The notes under the pieces are model-generated. The model worked only from the letters and a program-made list of their open reading frames with translations. It was not told where the DNA came from and did no database searches. Positions 14,000 to 27,119 of a stretch of DNA of 64,000 nucleotides are shown here, one piece after another; the first letter of the stretch is position 1, and the number at the start of each line of letters is the position of its first letter. Source of the DNA: Gymnogyps californianus. Taxonomy: Eukaryota > Chordata > Aves > Accipitriformes > Cathartidae. A program made the position numbers and the translations under genes. The stretch lies in NCBI RefSeq assembly GCF_018139145.2, contig NC_059473.1, positions 66,942,707 through 67,006,706 of the forward strand. The letters are read 5' to 3'.

Positions 14000-14078
14000 G
14001 CTGGCGGTCCGGCTCCCGCAGCGTAGTCCTCACCGCCTACCACCCCAGCGGCGGCGGCAGCGGCGACGCCCCCGGCGG
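13996..14078 (+). CDS. ARHGAP18: ARHGAP18 exon 1 (coding part)
   Basis: It encodes residues 1-27 and two bases of codon 28, beginning MSWRSGSRSVVLTAYHPSG and then a short Gly/Ser/Asp/Ala stretch. The MSW start and the VVLTAYHPSG block match the family N-terminus, which fixes the start. It is the first in-frame ATG after an upstream in-frame TAA at 13573. The donor is GTGAGC at 14079. The exon lies inside the CpG island, and its GGC-rich end encodes glycines that the mammalian protein lacks as far as I recall. Residues after PSG appear fewer than in human. Confidence 0.93.
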
Positions 14079-17000
14079 GTGAGCGGGGGCGCGGGGAGGC
14101 CGGGCCGGCGGCGGCGGGGGCGGCGGGCGGCAGGTGCGCTCGGGGCCGCGGGGCGGGGGCGGCTGCAGCCGCGGGCCGAGCGGCGGCGGCGGGGCTGCGG
14201 GCCGTGCCGCGGCGGAGGCGCGGAGCCGGCGCGGCGGGAAGCTGTTGCGCGGGGAGAAGGAGTTTCCTCCGGCCCCCGGGGGCTGGTAGGGTTTCCCCGT
14301 TTCCGCACTTTGTCCCGCGTCCTCCCAGACGGTTTTTCCGTTGGTTTTCTCACCCCTTTCTCTAACAACCTCCGCACGTCGTGGAAACCCCAAGCATTTT
14401 GCTGGGCTACTGAGCGCCGAGTGCAAAGAGCCGACGCCGGCTGTTGTCAAGGTGTTTGTAGCTGAAAGCAGTCCCGCGGCCGCCCGAGTGCGTCGTCGGT
14501 GTTAAAACCGAACTGTTTCTGGTCGGTGCGTTTTTAGACTTGGCGCGTGGAGGGTTTGTAGGGTGCAGTGGTGGGTGCTGCCCCGTGGCTTCAGGGGGAG
14601 CTGGACCCCAGAGTCTTTGGGATCAGGCTGTTTGTGGGATGCAGTGCATAGATTTTCATATACCCTCTTTGTGCTTTACTGTTTTGTTCTTTGCATTATT
14701 GTTATTTTTTTTAATGAGATAAACAGAAGGAAGGTGCAGGTAATGACAAGATAAACTTTTTAAAGCATTTGTCATTTTGCTTAAAAGGTGAAACCGATAA
14801 CGGGCAAAGAATCTAGCTTCACTTTTATGAAGGCTGAGGACCTCCTAGTGCCTCACAGCATATGTTTAATACAGGCAGAAGCGCTGCTGGCTTTTCCATA
14901 GCAATAACCAGAGAGGCTGCTGTGTGGAAAGAAGAGTTTTGTCGTTATGGCCCATTCAGTCATGTCTCTTCCTTGCTGAAACTGTCAACAAAGGTCCCTT
15001 TGATAAAGACGGGACTTTTATTAATGCTGAGAAGCCAGCTGAAACTGGGAAGGTATTGAAACTGGCACACTGCTTCCATGCATGCATAGGAAGAGCGTGT
15101 CTGATCAAAGAGATGATAGTCTGATTAAAAGAAGGTAGAAGGAAGCACAGCATGGGACCCTGGACAAAAGATAACTGATGCACCATGATATGTCACACCA
15201 AGAGTCCACGGCAAAGGCAAGAACTGAACTGAGAAATACAGCCTACCCCATGTTTGAACCACAAAGCCATGCCTCTCTTTTTATTGAGGTACTTCATTCT
15301 CCATGAGTAATGTTATTTATCAGCCCTGCTTTAAGTCCTGCTGTCATCTTAGCTACATATGTAAGGGCACTGCAGATCTAGTTGTTTACTATTGAATGCA
15401 AAATATGTGCATTTTTGCCAGAAATCACAAAATCCACCACCTTCTCTATTATTGTTTGTGGTGTTTTTATCTCTTGTACCTCTCCTCAAACTTCCCACGG
15501 AGGAGGGACAAGATAAAAACCACTTTCCCTGCTCCTTGGGATAACTTCTGAATAAGGATCTGTTTATCTGTAGACTGTTAAGATCGGTTCCCCCTTGTAA
15601 TGCAGGGCTGCCTGGATACATGGCTCTAAGCTGCAGTTACTCTTAGCCCCTAGAGGCCCCAGACACATGAGCACAGTCCTCGGGGCCCCTCCATGTCCTA
15701 GAAACTTGTCTTCCATGCTAACGCCGCACGGTTTGGAGCAGCGATCTCATCAGGTTCTCACTCTTCTGCAGCTGCTTCTGGGGACAGCCTCCTGGGTAAA
15801 CTGAGACATTGCCATGCAAGTAATGGTGATCCTTCACAAATCGTTCTGATGTGGGATTAAGGGAGTGCGGGGGGAAATAAATGTGAAAAGCAGTCTAATT
15901 TCCTTAATTATAGCATATAAATGTGTACATTAAAGCTGTGCAGAACGGGGGTTCCCACAGTTAGTTTGCCTAAGTGTTACGGCTTTCCAGGCCATGCACG
16001 TTTGCCATTTAGCTCATTAAACTAAGATTCTAAAGGACACCTCTCTGCCTTTCTGCTGTGTCATTCTAAATTTGGACCTCAGTCCTGTCTCTCCTGTTTT
16101 CATGAACCAGGATCTCAGCTCCATGGTCCTGATTCATCTGCTCCCTCCTGCCCTCGATCCCCAGTGTCTTCCCACTTCTGAAGTGAGAGAGGTTGGGAAT
16201 ATTATTTTCATAGGGGCAGGGAGGGAGGGAATGACCACTTGTTATTTTTTGGTCTTTTTAAAAACAAGCAAACAAACAAAACTTTTCTGAAACATTGTAA
16301 CATTTCTGTGGGATTTTTTTCCATTTTTCCAACTACTTTCCTTCTTCATCAACATTCCCAAGATGTGCAGAGCTGCATGATAATAATAGAGCAAACACCC
16401 AAACCTGTGTAATTCTGATATATTTTCTGGAAATAAGTTCTTCCATTATGCTCTGCACAGTGTGTAAGTATACCAGTTCTGCCGTCCAGATTCTGCATTT
16501 TATTACTGGTGTGAAATTGGAAGTTATTTTGCCTTTTTTAAAAATAACAAAATAAGAACAACTTTCAGTGTCTAGGTTAGCATCTCTCTGCTAATTTGGA
16601 AACTGTAATTTTTAACAAGGATCAGAATATTAGGAAGCCAATGTAATACAGTGCGAGCTGTAACGAAGCAGCCCTTTTGGAAAGATTAATAGAGAAACTA
16701 TGTTGAATTATTTTTTTCATAGGCATTCAAAATAGCGCATGTTAGAGATTGCTTTGTCTTTGCAGGGTTGGGGAAGCGTGGCACTGGTACATCCTGGAAA
16801 AAGCGATACATTGGCTGTGCTCCAAAGTGGCATCCTAGGAAAGGGCTGTACTTCCTAACCATTTATTTTTTCCTTCAAGCGTACGAGAAGTCTTGCTTCG
16901 TAAGACATAAGAATTTTACTGATCTAATAGATTGTTGAGCTACTTTTCTGTTCTTTTTTGGCCCTTTAAAGGCACAATGAGCCTGTGAAATATTTCCTTT

Positions 17001-20000
17001 AGGAAAGGCTTACCTTACCATTGGTTCACTAGGCTAAAATCTAGAACAGCCTCAGTGTGATTACTTCCAAGTTTGACAATTTAGGAATATTGCCTTGACA
17101 GTGATGATGCATAAAATAGCATCAGAGCTGTCGTCTTTGCCATAGAGAAGTTTATTTTACATTTTACTTCAAAGTAATGGTTAAAGGAATATCTTCATAT
17201 AGTGTAGATATTGATTGTGGGTGACTTCTGTGGTATACCTAAGTATTTATCTAAGAACTTCCTTAGAGAAATCACAAAGGCAGATTACCCAGTGTCAAAT
17301 TCAATTTTAATAGCTCTCTTTTCCATATTGCTTCAGTTTCTCACTTCCCAGTTTTAACCCATTAGCTCCACTAATGCTTTATTGGCTGTCATGCTACTTG
17401 CATTTTGGTGTCATCTCCTTCTCTTTATGATGTCCGTGCACAAGCTTTTAATTCATTTCTTCTTGTTTTTCCCATGAAACCATTTGTTGTTATATGGACT
17501 GTGGAAAGCAAGAGTGAATCGGATAGGTTTCAGTCCAAGACACTGTTTCAGTGACTGCTTGTAGGCATGTCACCCTCATGCGTGTGAAGTCCACACCCTT
17601 AAGCATAGACTTCCAGTGCCATTTAGGTTTCTTGCTGGGGAATTTTACCCCATCTACTGTGGCAGAAAGGACTGCAGGTCCTGTGTCATATTTGCCAGCC
17701 ACATGTAGGCGTTTCAGATAACAACAGTCTTCTCATATGGCTGCGTGGGATTACCCTCAGGCAATCAAATGCCATCCAGAGAGTCCTCCACAGGACTATT
17801 TCTGTCCTGTAGAGTGAGTGAATATGTGTGTGTATGCATATGTATATATATATATTTAGAGTTGCTTTTGTGTCTTCTGTACTTCATGCATGTATAAATA
17901 TGTAGTATACTGCAGACCCTTAACGTGTTGCTTAGTTACTGGTGTATTAATCCCAGTAACTTGATCTACTGACAGCAAGATGTGGTATCCTGACATTTCC
18001 TGCTTCCTTGACGCTGGATTCCTGCTTCATGGGGTTCCCCCTTCCCCCAGTTTGCACCTTATTCCTTCTCTGAATTTATCTTGCTCCTGCCTTTGGTTCT
18101 TGCTATGTCTTTCCAATTGATTAAAAAGCCCTCCTAGTGCCTGTTACCTATTGTCAAGTTGCTGCTCAGTTTTATCTTGGTAGATGGAGCAAATAATTCT
18201 CTTTGAGCCTCTTTGTTTCTTCAGTCTGAAAATCTTTTTGGTGACACTTTTCCTCAGCATTTTCAGCATTCTTTAAACTTGCCCTGCTACTTTGCTTCTC
18301 CTTCACCCGCCAGCCTGAATTACATGCAGTACTTCAGTGTTAGTCTCATGAGTGTCACCTACACAGGTAAAATCACTTCCTTGCTGCTAATTACCACCTT
18401 AGCCAATTATAAATACTGCAGTCACGCCGTCTTGTTTTTCTAAGCATCCTGGTGTAACTCACTTTGAGTTGCATGTCCTTTCTGAGCCCTAGAGCTGCCC
18501 AAGCTCTTCTTTTTCAGTGCAGCTCTCATTGCGTAGACATGGTCACTGTTTCTTGCACTTAGACATCCATTTAGCATCTGTCAGTATGATAAAACATCAT
18601 TATTTCAACAAGCACAGTTCACTAGGTGATCTAGATTATTCTACGTTGTGGATGTAGATTTGATTTAATGCCCTTCACTGTCAGTGAAAACAGTCTATTC
18701 AGTTCTACTCTGGGTCAGGCCCTTAAATAGATATAAAATGAGAATAACTGTGCTGAATCAGTGGAGCTACATAGCAGAAAAGAGGAAAATCAGGGCCCTC
18801 TGTATGTAGGCTTTCTTTTTATTTTAATGACATGCAGAGAATGAGATGTCATGCTTGTCTAGCTATAAGGAATGTGAAGCATAAAGGCCTTTTGAACATT
18901 TTAATTATGGGCTTTCCCTTTTTTTGCTTAAGTGTGTACAAATCTAGATGATACAGAGCATAATACAATGTATTACTAGATGTGCTGTTATAAGCATGTA
19001 GGCTTTATGCAAAACGGGAATGTAATTGAACTTCCAATGAGCAAAGTGACAGAGGAGCTGTGTAAATCTGAACTCCAACGTTTGGTCTAAGGGTGGTATC
19101 AAACAAATATTTTTTAATTGTTTCTCTAAGTTCTTTTTCTTTGAAGAGCAGAATTGTTGAACTTGTTTTCGAATAAGACTAATGGCATTTTCAGTCTGCT
19201 GATACTGGCAGTCGATTAAAAAGTGTTATAATCTATTGTTATTGACAATATTTTACTCTTGTTTCGTAACTGTTACTAGTGAGGCTGGAGCTGAAAGCTC
19301 TAAGGTTTTAAAAGGTTACTCATACATGTTTCAGTAACATTTGCAATGCCAGCACCCTTCTCTATTGTTAGTCCTTTTTTAGTAAAGTTACTGAGTGCAC
19401 ACCTTCATTTTTTTCTTCTATGAATCAGGAGTATCACGGCTGAACAGAGGCCTTAATTACAGTACGTGATACAGCGAGGTTGCTGCTGTGAGTGGCGCTG
19501 CAGATTCCTGTTATGCATGGGTCACTGACTGTCACTCCAGACTCCTCGGTAAATCTACTTGGCCAGGGGAAGAAAAATTCCCCACTCGTAAGTTTTGAGT
19601 ACTTCCAATGTGCCAATGGGCTGTTTTGTGAGGGCCGCTGGTTTTGCAATGATCCTACCTCTGCCTCGGAGTCTTGATCTCAAAATAATCATGTTCAGGG
19701 AGGGAATTTAAATATTTATAGCCAAATAAGTAGGGAAAAAAAGTAGGGTTTTTGTTTTTTAGTATTTGGATGTGTAAAACATAGACAGACTTGATTTATT
19801 TCATAAGTACGATTTTAGTCATCATTTTCTGAGGCATATTTTTGGTGATAACCCGAGCAGCGTACGGGATGAGCACCTAAGTAATTTACCCCCCTGCACT
19901 CCTGAAAAAGCTGAAGCTATGAATTTATTCTTTGGGCATTGTTTTGTGCCAACTCTCTTGTATTACAGCAGAATAAAAGCGTGCACAGAAACAGTTACTT

Positions 20001-23000
20001 ACCTGGTCATATCTTCCCATGAGGATAAGCTGCTCAGTATTCCCCCTTGTTCTGTGACTCTGTTCCCTGCCCTTCCTGCTACAGCATCCCAATCCTGTTA
20101 GCCTAGAAATGCGTTCATGAGAATCTCAGAGATCTTATCTGTCATCTTTCTACAACATCCTTCTTTCCTAGGGAGGCTTCTTAGGCCAAAAGGTGACAAT
20201 AAAAATGTGTTAGAATGTTTACTTTGCAGGGCCCCCAGTGTTGTTGGAGGACTTAAAATGGTTTGGGGTAAAGTATTTGAGGAGGAGCAAATGTGAATGT
20301 TTTTAGCATGCTTAGAAATATGGTTTAAGGTACACCACACATGAGAAAGCAACAAAGTAAGAATAATGTTGTCTTCAGCAAATAAATATCTTATCATGCA
20401 TACTCAGTGCCAAACTGCAGCAGAACAGTTGGCATGTTTTGCTTGATTTAGCATCAGTACAAATCTTCAATTTACCATTCCTCAGACAACCTCTTCTGCC
20501 TGTCCAGAAGTCCCTAAGCCACCCAGACAGCTTTCACTCTGGCTTAGGGAAGTCAGATATTTTGACTTCACTTCCCTATTTGAAAACAAGAGGATGTGCG
20601 AGAATTGTTTGCTCAATGTTTAGTGATAATGCGCTCAGTCAAGTACATTGTTTAATTTTTATTAATCAGTTGATTGTTTTTAGCTGACTTCTGTGTAATT
20701 GTCAGAACAATAGTTGGTAGCACTCAAGGCCACTGATGAAATATTGTCTCTATCAGAAATTCTGTGCCTTTAATAAAATACAACAACAAGGTCCAGGAGT
20801 ATACTATATCCAGAGGTAACAGGGAGCTTTGTCCCTGGTTTAAGAGAGTGCAAGGTTAGATTTTAGCTGTACAAATAAAGCAGAAGGTTCTTAAGGCTCG
20901 TAGTGGCCCAGGGAGTCATATAATAATCGTGGTTATAGCTGTAGTTACGAGTCTGTGATCCCAGATACAAAGCAAGAGGTTTGGAGCAGTAACCAGAAGC
21001 TTCAGCTACTGAACAGCAAGGAAGCCCTGGTAAGTGCTGTCATACACATAGCCGTGGCTCACTGGTGAGTCACAGCAGGAGACCAGAGCTATGGTTACCA
21101 TGGGCCAGCGGAAGATGCTTTCTCTCTTGGCAATTGCTAAGAGGATGATAGATCTAACAACTCCGTAGTGTAGCTTCTGGAGCCTCACAGCCTGATTCCC
21201 TTCGCCACAACTAGATAAGGGAACACTAGTAAAGGTGTTGTCATTGTGGGAATAGTCATCCCCATCATTACAACCCATTCAGAGGGTGGGCTTTTGTGTC
21301 CTACTAAACTCATTCTGATGGCTTTCTTCTGATCTCAGAGTCCCTCCTAAGGCTTGTCCTGAACCAGTGGAGGTTTTGATGTGCAGTGACAGTGGGTGCA
21401 GGTCATGGCCATACTAGGCTGAGATAAGTGGAGGCTGAAAAGAGTGGGGAACATCACTGAAAGTAGAGTTTCCTTCCATCTCTCACCTACACCTTCCTAA
21501 TGTTTTTCTTACCCTGGCATTGGCATTTCTGAGCTGACTGAAGTAGGTTGAGCTGGATTAAAAAAAAAAAAATCCAACTGAAAGCAGTATTTTTTGCAAG
21601 TGTTGTTTTCAGACAGATTGTTTCTTAACCCAGCTCGGCAAGTGACTGCATCAGTGACAGTGCTGGCACAAGGGAAGTGATGGAAACCCACAGGAAAGGG
21701 GGATTTGACAGAGCCCTCTGGCAGCAGAGTACATCTGTGCCAGCTTGATGTGATCATTATGGGGCTGCAATTTGACACGATAACTCATTTTTATGAGTTC
21801 TGGTACTGGCTATGGCCACATCCTGTGAGAGGCTCATCTGATATAATTTAACTCCATTGGTTCAAATTTGTTAAAAAGATGTTTGATTGCTTAACTTTGT
21901 ACTGACAGGTTTTTAGTCAGTTCAGGTACAGCTTGTCCTTCAGCAGCCACTCTAAAGCTAGCGTAAGCTTCATCTCCGGCTCATTTAGTCCTGACTCACA
22001 CCGTTCAGTGATTCAGTCGTGTGCATGTCCTCTGCCTGCAAAAGGCAGGCTGCGATGTGAGAAGCGATCCTTGGGATCCAGGTGTGTTGCGCAGTGGGGA
22101 AGACCTGCACTCCTCTTATGGAGCTGCGGATAGCCTGCCTTCCCTTCGTCGTCTGCACGTGGCATCGTGCAGCCTGCCTCACCAAAAGAAACAAAAGCCC
22201 AGCTTGGATTCCCATGCACTGTAATGAGGTAAATTAAAGTGCAGTTTCTAAATTATGGTTGATCATCAGCTGATAAGCTCTTGAAAGCTTGCTGATTTGT
22301 GCCTTGTTTAAACACACCTTTCTTTGCTCTAAACTTTGCACCAGAGAGATTGCTTTGGTTTCATCGTGCCCAAGGTAGTATATCAAAACAGTATCAGGAA
22401 TGAGAGGTATAATCAGAATAGCTCATAGGATTTCCTATAGGAAACACAACCTAACTTTTCATCGCAGTAGTATTTTCTGTTTTAAGGGTAAAAAAAGACT
22501 AAGACATTAAATATCTAAATCATTGAAAATATTATGTGTAATTAAAATGTCCAAGCATCTGTCCAGTGACCCAAATTCTGCCTGCCTTCTCCTTTCAGAG
22601 AAGGATATTTACCCTGTGGTACTTGTTCTCCTTTGAGGTGAAAGCTAAGAAAAGACTGTATTTGTTTGAACTGCTTACTGTGGATGGTACATACAAGAAA
22701 AAACTAAAACATGATCTTTTTTTCTCCTAGTAAGTAGGAACTGCTTATGAAAGTTTATGGGAAACTTTATGAGCTTCATGCTGTGAAAGCTGGTATTTGG
22801 CACTTTGTACTTCAAGTCAGAAAACAGCTTATGAAGATGTATGGTATTAAAATCTGTGTGATGTGTCACAGTGTTTTGGTTTTTGGGCCTTGCTTGAGCT
22901 TTTGAAGTGATTGTTTAAGAAAGTTTTGTCATCCTGTATTAGGGAGTGTAAGGGAGACATTCGCTTACATGGTTTTACTCACTGTCCATTTGCTGTATTA

Positions 23001-26000
23001 TTTGGTATAGATTTCACTAAACACAGACCTCAGTATAGGTTGTTATAATTTCTCTTAATCTTAAATATATTTATATATTTAAATCTGACATTATTTATAT
23101 GTCAGTATATATTTAATCTCTGACATTCAGATTAGGCGTAAATTCAGTTTTTGTTGTGTGCTTTTGAAGAAGTTGCTAAGTGAGATCCAGTTAGTTAGCA
23201 GATGAGAGTTAGCAGCTAGCAGTTAGCTGGGGTGAAAAATGTATCTGGAGCCAGACTGTCGGTCAGTACGTCTGCACAGGGCCATGCCAGCGAGAAGTGG
23301 GGCAGGGGACGGGATGGGATGGGATGACAAAGGACTCAGCGTAAGCAACCTTATATGCAAGTCTTTTCAAACCTTTCAAATTGTGTATTATAATCTGAGC
23401 TTGATTGTAAAATTTTGTAGGAACCTGGAGCCAGGCTCTTGGCTATCTTATAGCCCTCCCCTATGAATGCCGGGATTCCTCCTGGCAAACAGATTACTGG
23501 GCTGTGCTGAGTGGTAGCTTTCTTGGGGTACATCTCCACTGTAGTCTGCTCAGACCTTAGCCCAGCACCAGCATGACCCCGTCTGATAGCTGTGTAGTGG
23601 TATTCATGTGGGTTTGAGCCGAGGCTGAGAAACCTTTCCTTCAACCTGGCATAGTCTTTTGTTTTCTGTTTTTTTTTTTCCCTGTGTGTGGTATGGTGTT
23701 GACACAGGTGCACAGCCTCTGATTCTGGATGAGGTTGGTGCCTTTCGTACCGTCCTCTGTTATGTTAGTCTCCTGGAGGTTTTTGAACCCCTATTTCTTT
23801 CTCACCCTCCAAGTCTTCTCACGTGGGTATTTTTGTATAAAAATGTAATTCAATTTTGATCCAAAGGAGCTTCAATTGGATAAAGAATATTTCACCAAGT
23901 AGGTTATCTTGCACAAATGACTAGTAGGAGATAATGTTCTTATTAAATAGAAGAATCAAGGTCACATCTGCATATGCTGTTTTTGGTTTTTTTTCCCTCT
24001 TCATTTTATTTGCAACCTTCCTTATAGGTAAGGCTGTAGGTAATCTTAGTGCCTGTACACGCAAACGTTTTTTACGTGGGTGTGTTAGTAAATAACTTTA
24101 TTTGTTTTTACAATGTATACTGACTTGTGTAATTTTGTGTACAGCTATAGCTGTAATTCAGTTTGCTGGCTAGGAACACTCTAAGATTTTGGTTAGCAGT
24201 GTTGCTCTAGGCAACAATTTTTTATATAAAAACCTTTTTATTGTGCTACTATAAATTTCTTTCTACAACTCTGATTTCCTTTAATTAAGACTAGAAGTTC
24301 TTCTTTGTCTGGATGGATTTCTTTCCTTCCATTCTGTAATACATATATTACGTACGTATATATGGTTGTATATGAATAGATGATCTGGAATTCTATGGAT
24401 TTGAATTCTGCTTTCTATGGAGTGATGGTTTCATCGCATCTGAGCACACGTCATTTTCTAGGTATGCATATTAACCTCTTCCTTAAGATTTGTTTTGTTT
24501 TCCTTTCATTTAGTTTTATTCAACTTGCAAATGAGGATTGGGAGGTAAAAGCTTTTGTTACAATATGCAACATCATCTATTAATGAATCTCTCTGAAATA
24601 ATGGGCGACTCACTCAGAATAGTGTAGGACTACTTAAAACCTATTAAAATAGAAAAAGTTTTCTGGTGTCCATCAGATATCCCACAATGTTATGTGATCT
24701 TTGCCAAAAAAAACCCTCTTTCTTAAGAATATTTGGGAAGTCAGCAGTCTAGAAATGAAAAGTAACTGGACAATTTATCATTTTTCACACCATTGTTCCC
24801 ATAATTATAAAGGCTGTTCACCTGTCACTTTCACGCAAAACTTCAAAGGTGACTTATTCAAGTAAGTTATTCCATTATACCACCACACTGTTGACATGAG
24901 AAACTAATCTCTGTTTCTGTTTAAGTTGACATTATCTTACTTTTGTAGGACTCTGGAATAACTGAACATGTTTTGTGCTTATCCTTAATTTTATTTTTTT
25001 AGATGCATTCACCATTTTTTAATTGAAAGATACTTTTATGCCAATATATTCTTTATATCATTACTGAGTGATTTTCTGTCTGGTTTTAAGAACTTTTACT
25101 CACCTGTAGTTTAAGTTATAGCAAGATTCTTCTGAAGACTAATGAAATTTATCTGAGTCAAAATATTAGTATGAAGTTAGATTTTTTGACTTAGGGTGGA
25201 AAATTAAAACTGTTCAGGGAAACATACCCTAAAAGCATAAGATGCTTTTGCAAGTAGGAGCAACAATTTTGCAGCTTATAGTAACCAGTGAGGGAATTGC
25301 AGTATTTTAAAGCTTTTATTTTTATTGTTAGCTGTTACTTTGGTTCTGTGGCTTGCTCTGAGCTAGCCAGAGATGATCCTTTGTCCCATTTCAAGCTGCT
25401 GCTGTCACGAGAAGCCATTGCTTGTACTTTAATCAAGGAAATTACTTACAGTAACTCCCAAAGTGCCATGTCATCTTCAAGAGAAGGACATTCACTTATT
25501 GATATGTAAGCTGCCTTGTGGCTGGCCACATCAGCTCTGGAGGTACAGAGCGTGTGTTTCCCAGGCATTTGTCCTGATCCCAGAGTACATTGTATCCCTC
25601 ACTGATAGTTGTCCACCAGGGTGGTCTGTCAAACAGTAGCTTGGCAGTTTTACCTCAGGAAGTCCACCATCACCTTAATGGTTTTCAAACTCTGTGAGTC
25701 CATTTGCCATCCAGTCTGCTTCCAACTCGTTGCTGCCTGAGAAGGGTGGGAGAGTACTGCTGCAGTGAGGGGTCATGGGATGATCAGCTGTGCCAGGCTA
25801 CTAAAAGGACATCCATATCCATTTAGTTTCTTAAGGAGGAGGCTTGTGATCCTTACAAGCAGAAAAGGGTATTGCTTTGTCTTTTTCCATTACCAAGGAT
25901 CCCTCATGCCACAGGTTTTGCTTTCTAAGAAGCACCTGCTTTGCATGGTTGTCACCAAGTTGCTGCTGCTGCTAGGCAAGTGGGAGTTTGCCTGCTCATT

Positions 26001-27082
26001 ATCTGTCTGAGTGAGCTCTCCATAATACTGAGGAAATTGTTAAAGTTAAGGAGATACGAGCACGACGTCTTGCGTGTTCCTTCTGCTAGATATACCAAGG
26101 TCTGCCTGCCCCTGTTTCTCTGGCTTGATAGTTTGGAGGAAAGGCAAGGTGGCTGGAATATCCAGCTGTGGCAGGCTCACGTGTGGGTAACTACTGGACA
26201 GATATGACTGTACACTCTGGTTCCCTTAAAGGATGCCTTGCAGATGTTTTCCTAATGACCTCTAGGATTAAATGGGATTAAGGAAAAACTAATGACAAGG
26301 GCCATTCCAAGTCCTTTGTACAGTTCTGGGAATCCAAGTCTTCCATTGTGTCAAGTTGAATGAGCAATACAAGGGAAAAAGCAGTGGCACTGGGGTTTTT
26401 TGTGGGAAGTGGCTTAACTACTCAAAGGGTGGCTGTGTTACTTTGGATGTCTGCTGGTGGCCTCCAGTGGAAGAAAGCCTAGCTGTTGGCTGGAGGTGCA
26501 GTGCTGAGGTGATGCTGATGCCCTTTCCATGGATGTAGACCCATCACTATTTCTGAATAAAGAATTATTCTCTGCTGTGGCTGCACTGGGCTGGTGGTGT
26601 GCTTCAGTCGTGCATCTAGTTGGCTCTGCTCAGTGTTATCACACAGTCCTCTGACAGTCCTGGTAGCTGGAGTTTTCCCATGTAGTCTCTCCTAGTAAAC
26701 AGAGATGCCTTTCCCTTTCCCCCGAATCGGACTGGGTGTACCACAGGCTGGCTGCCTTACTGCTTGTGCTGTCTTTGGAGGGGTCTGCCTCTAAGGATGG
26801 AGAGATCCCAGGGTCTGGCACATGGTTGTTTTGGAGTGTGGATTTAGGCTGCTTGAGAAGGGTGCTCCAAGGGTAGTGTCTGCCTCTTGCAAGCTACGGT
26901 AAAGGGTGGGGTGCCCTGGAGGTGTCACCCTTGGGTGCATCCCCCTGGGGCACTCCAAGGTTGCACTGGTGTGAAGCCTGTGTGAACAGAGAAGGAATTG
27001 GAGCCAAAGAGCGTTACTTTGGCACTCTTGGTGAAGAGCCAGCTTCAGTCTATTACCTCGTTGTTTAAAACTTTTTTGAGTT

Positions 27083-27119
27083 TTTATACTTTAAAGTATA
27101 AACCAAGTATATACTTGGT
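27083..27119. repeat. Two abutting perfect palindromes
   Basis: Positions 27083-27102 form a perfect 20-bp palindrome centred on TTTAAA. Positions 27102-27119 form a perfect 18-bp palindrome (accaagtatatacttggt). They share one base. Both are AT-rich and could extrude as cruciforms. They might be the footprint of a small terminal-inverted-repeat element or simply chance in AT-rich DNA. Confidence 0.7.

Larger units (their letters stand above)
13576..14300 (+). promoter_or_regulatory. ARHGAP18: CpG-island promoter of ARHGAP18
   Basis: The base composition changes abruptly from AT-rich to very GC- and CpG-rich at about 13,600 and returns to normal after about 14,300. The island spans the 5' UTR, exon 1 and the start of intron 1. 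Visible motifs include ETS-type sites (ACGGAAGC at 13589-13596, CCGGAAGC at 13711-13718) and an Sp1-type GC box just inside intron 1 (14151-14158). I see no convincing TATA box, which fits a broad housekeeping-type promoter. The exact transcription start cannot be fixed from sequence alone. Confidence 0.8.

Noticed and set aside
13578..14450. Several long overlapping open frames on both strands in the CpG island
   Set aside because: High GC removes stop codons in all frames. The predicted products are Arg/Pro/Ala/Gly repeats without homology. Only the + strand frame from 13996 matches a known protein.
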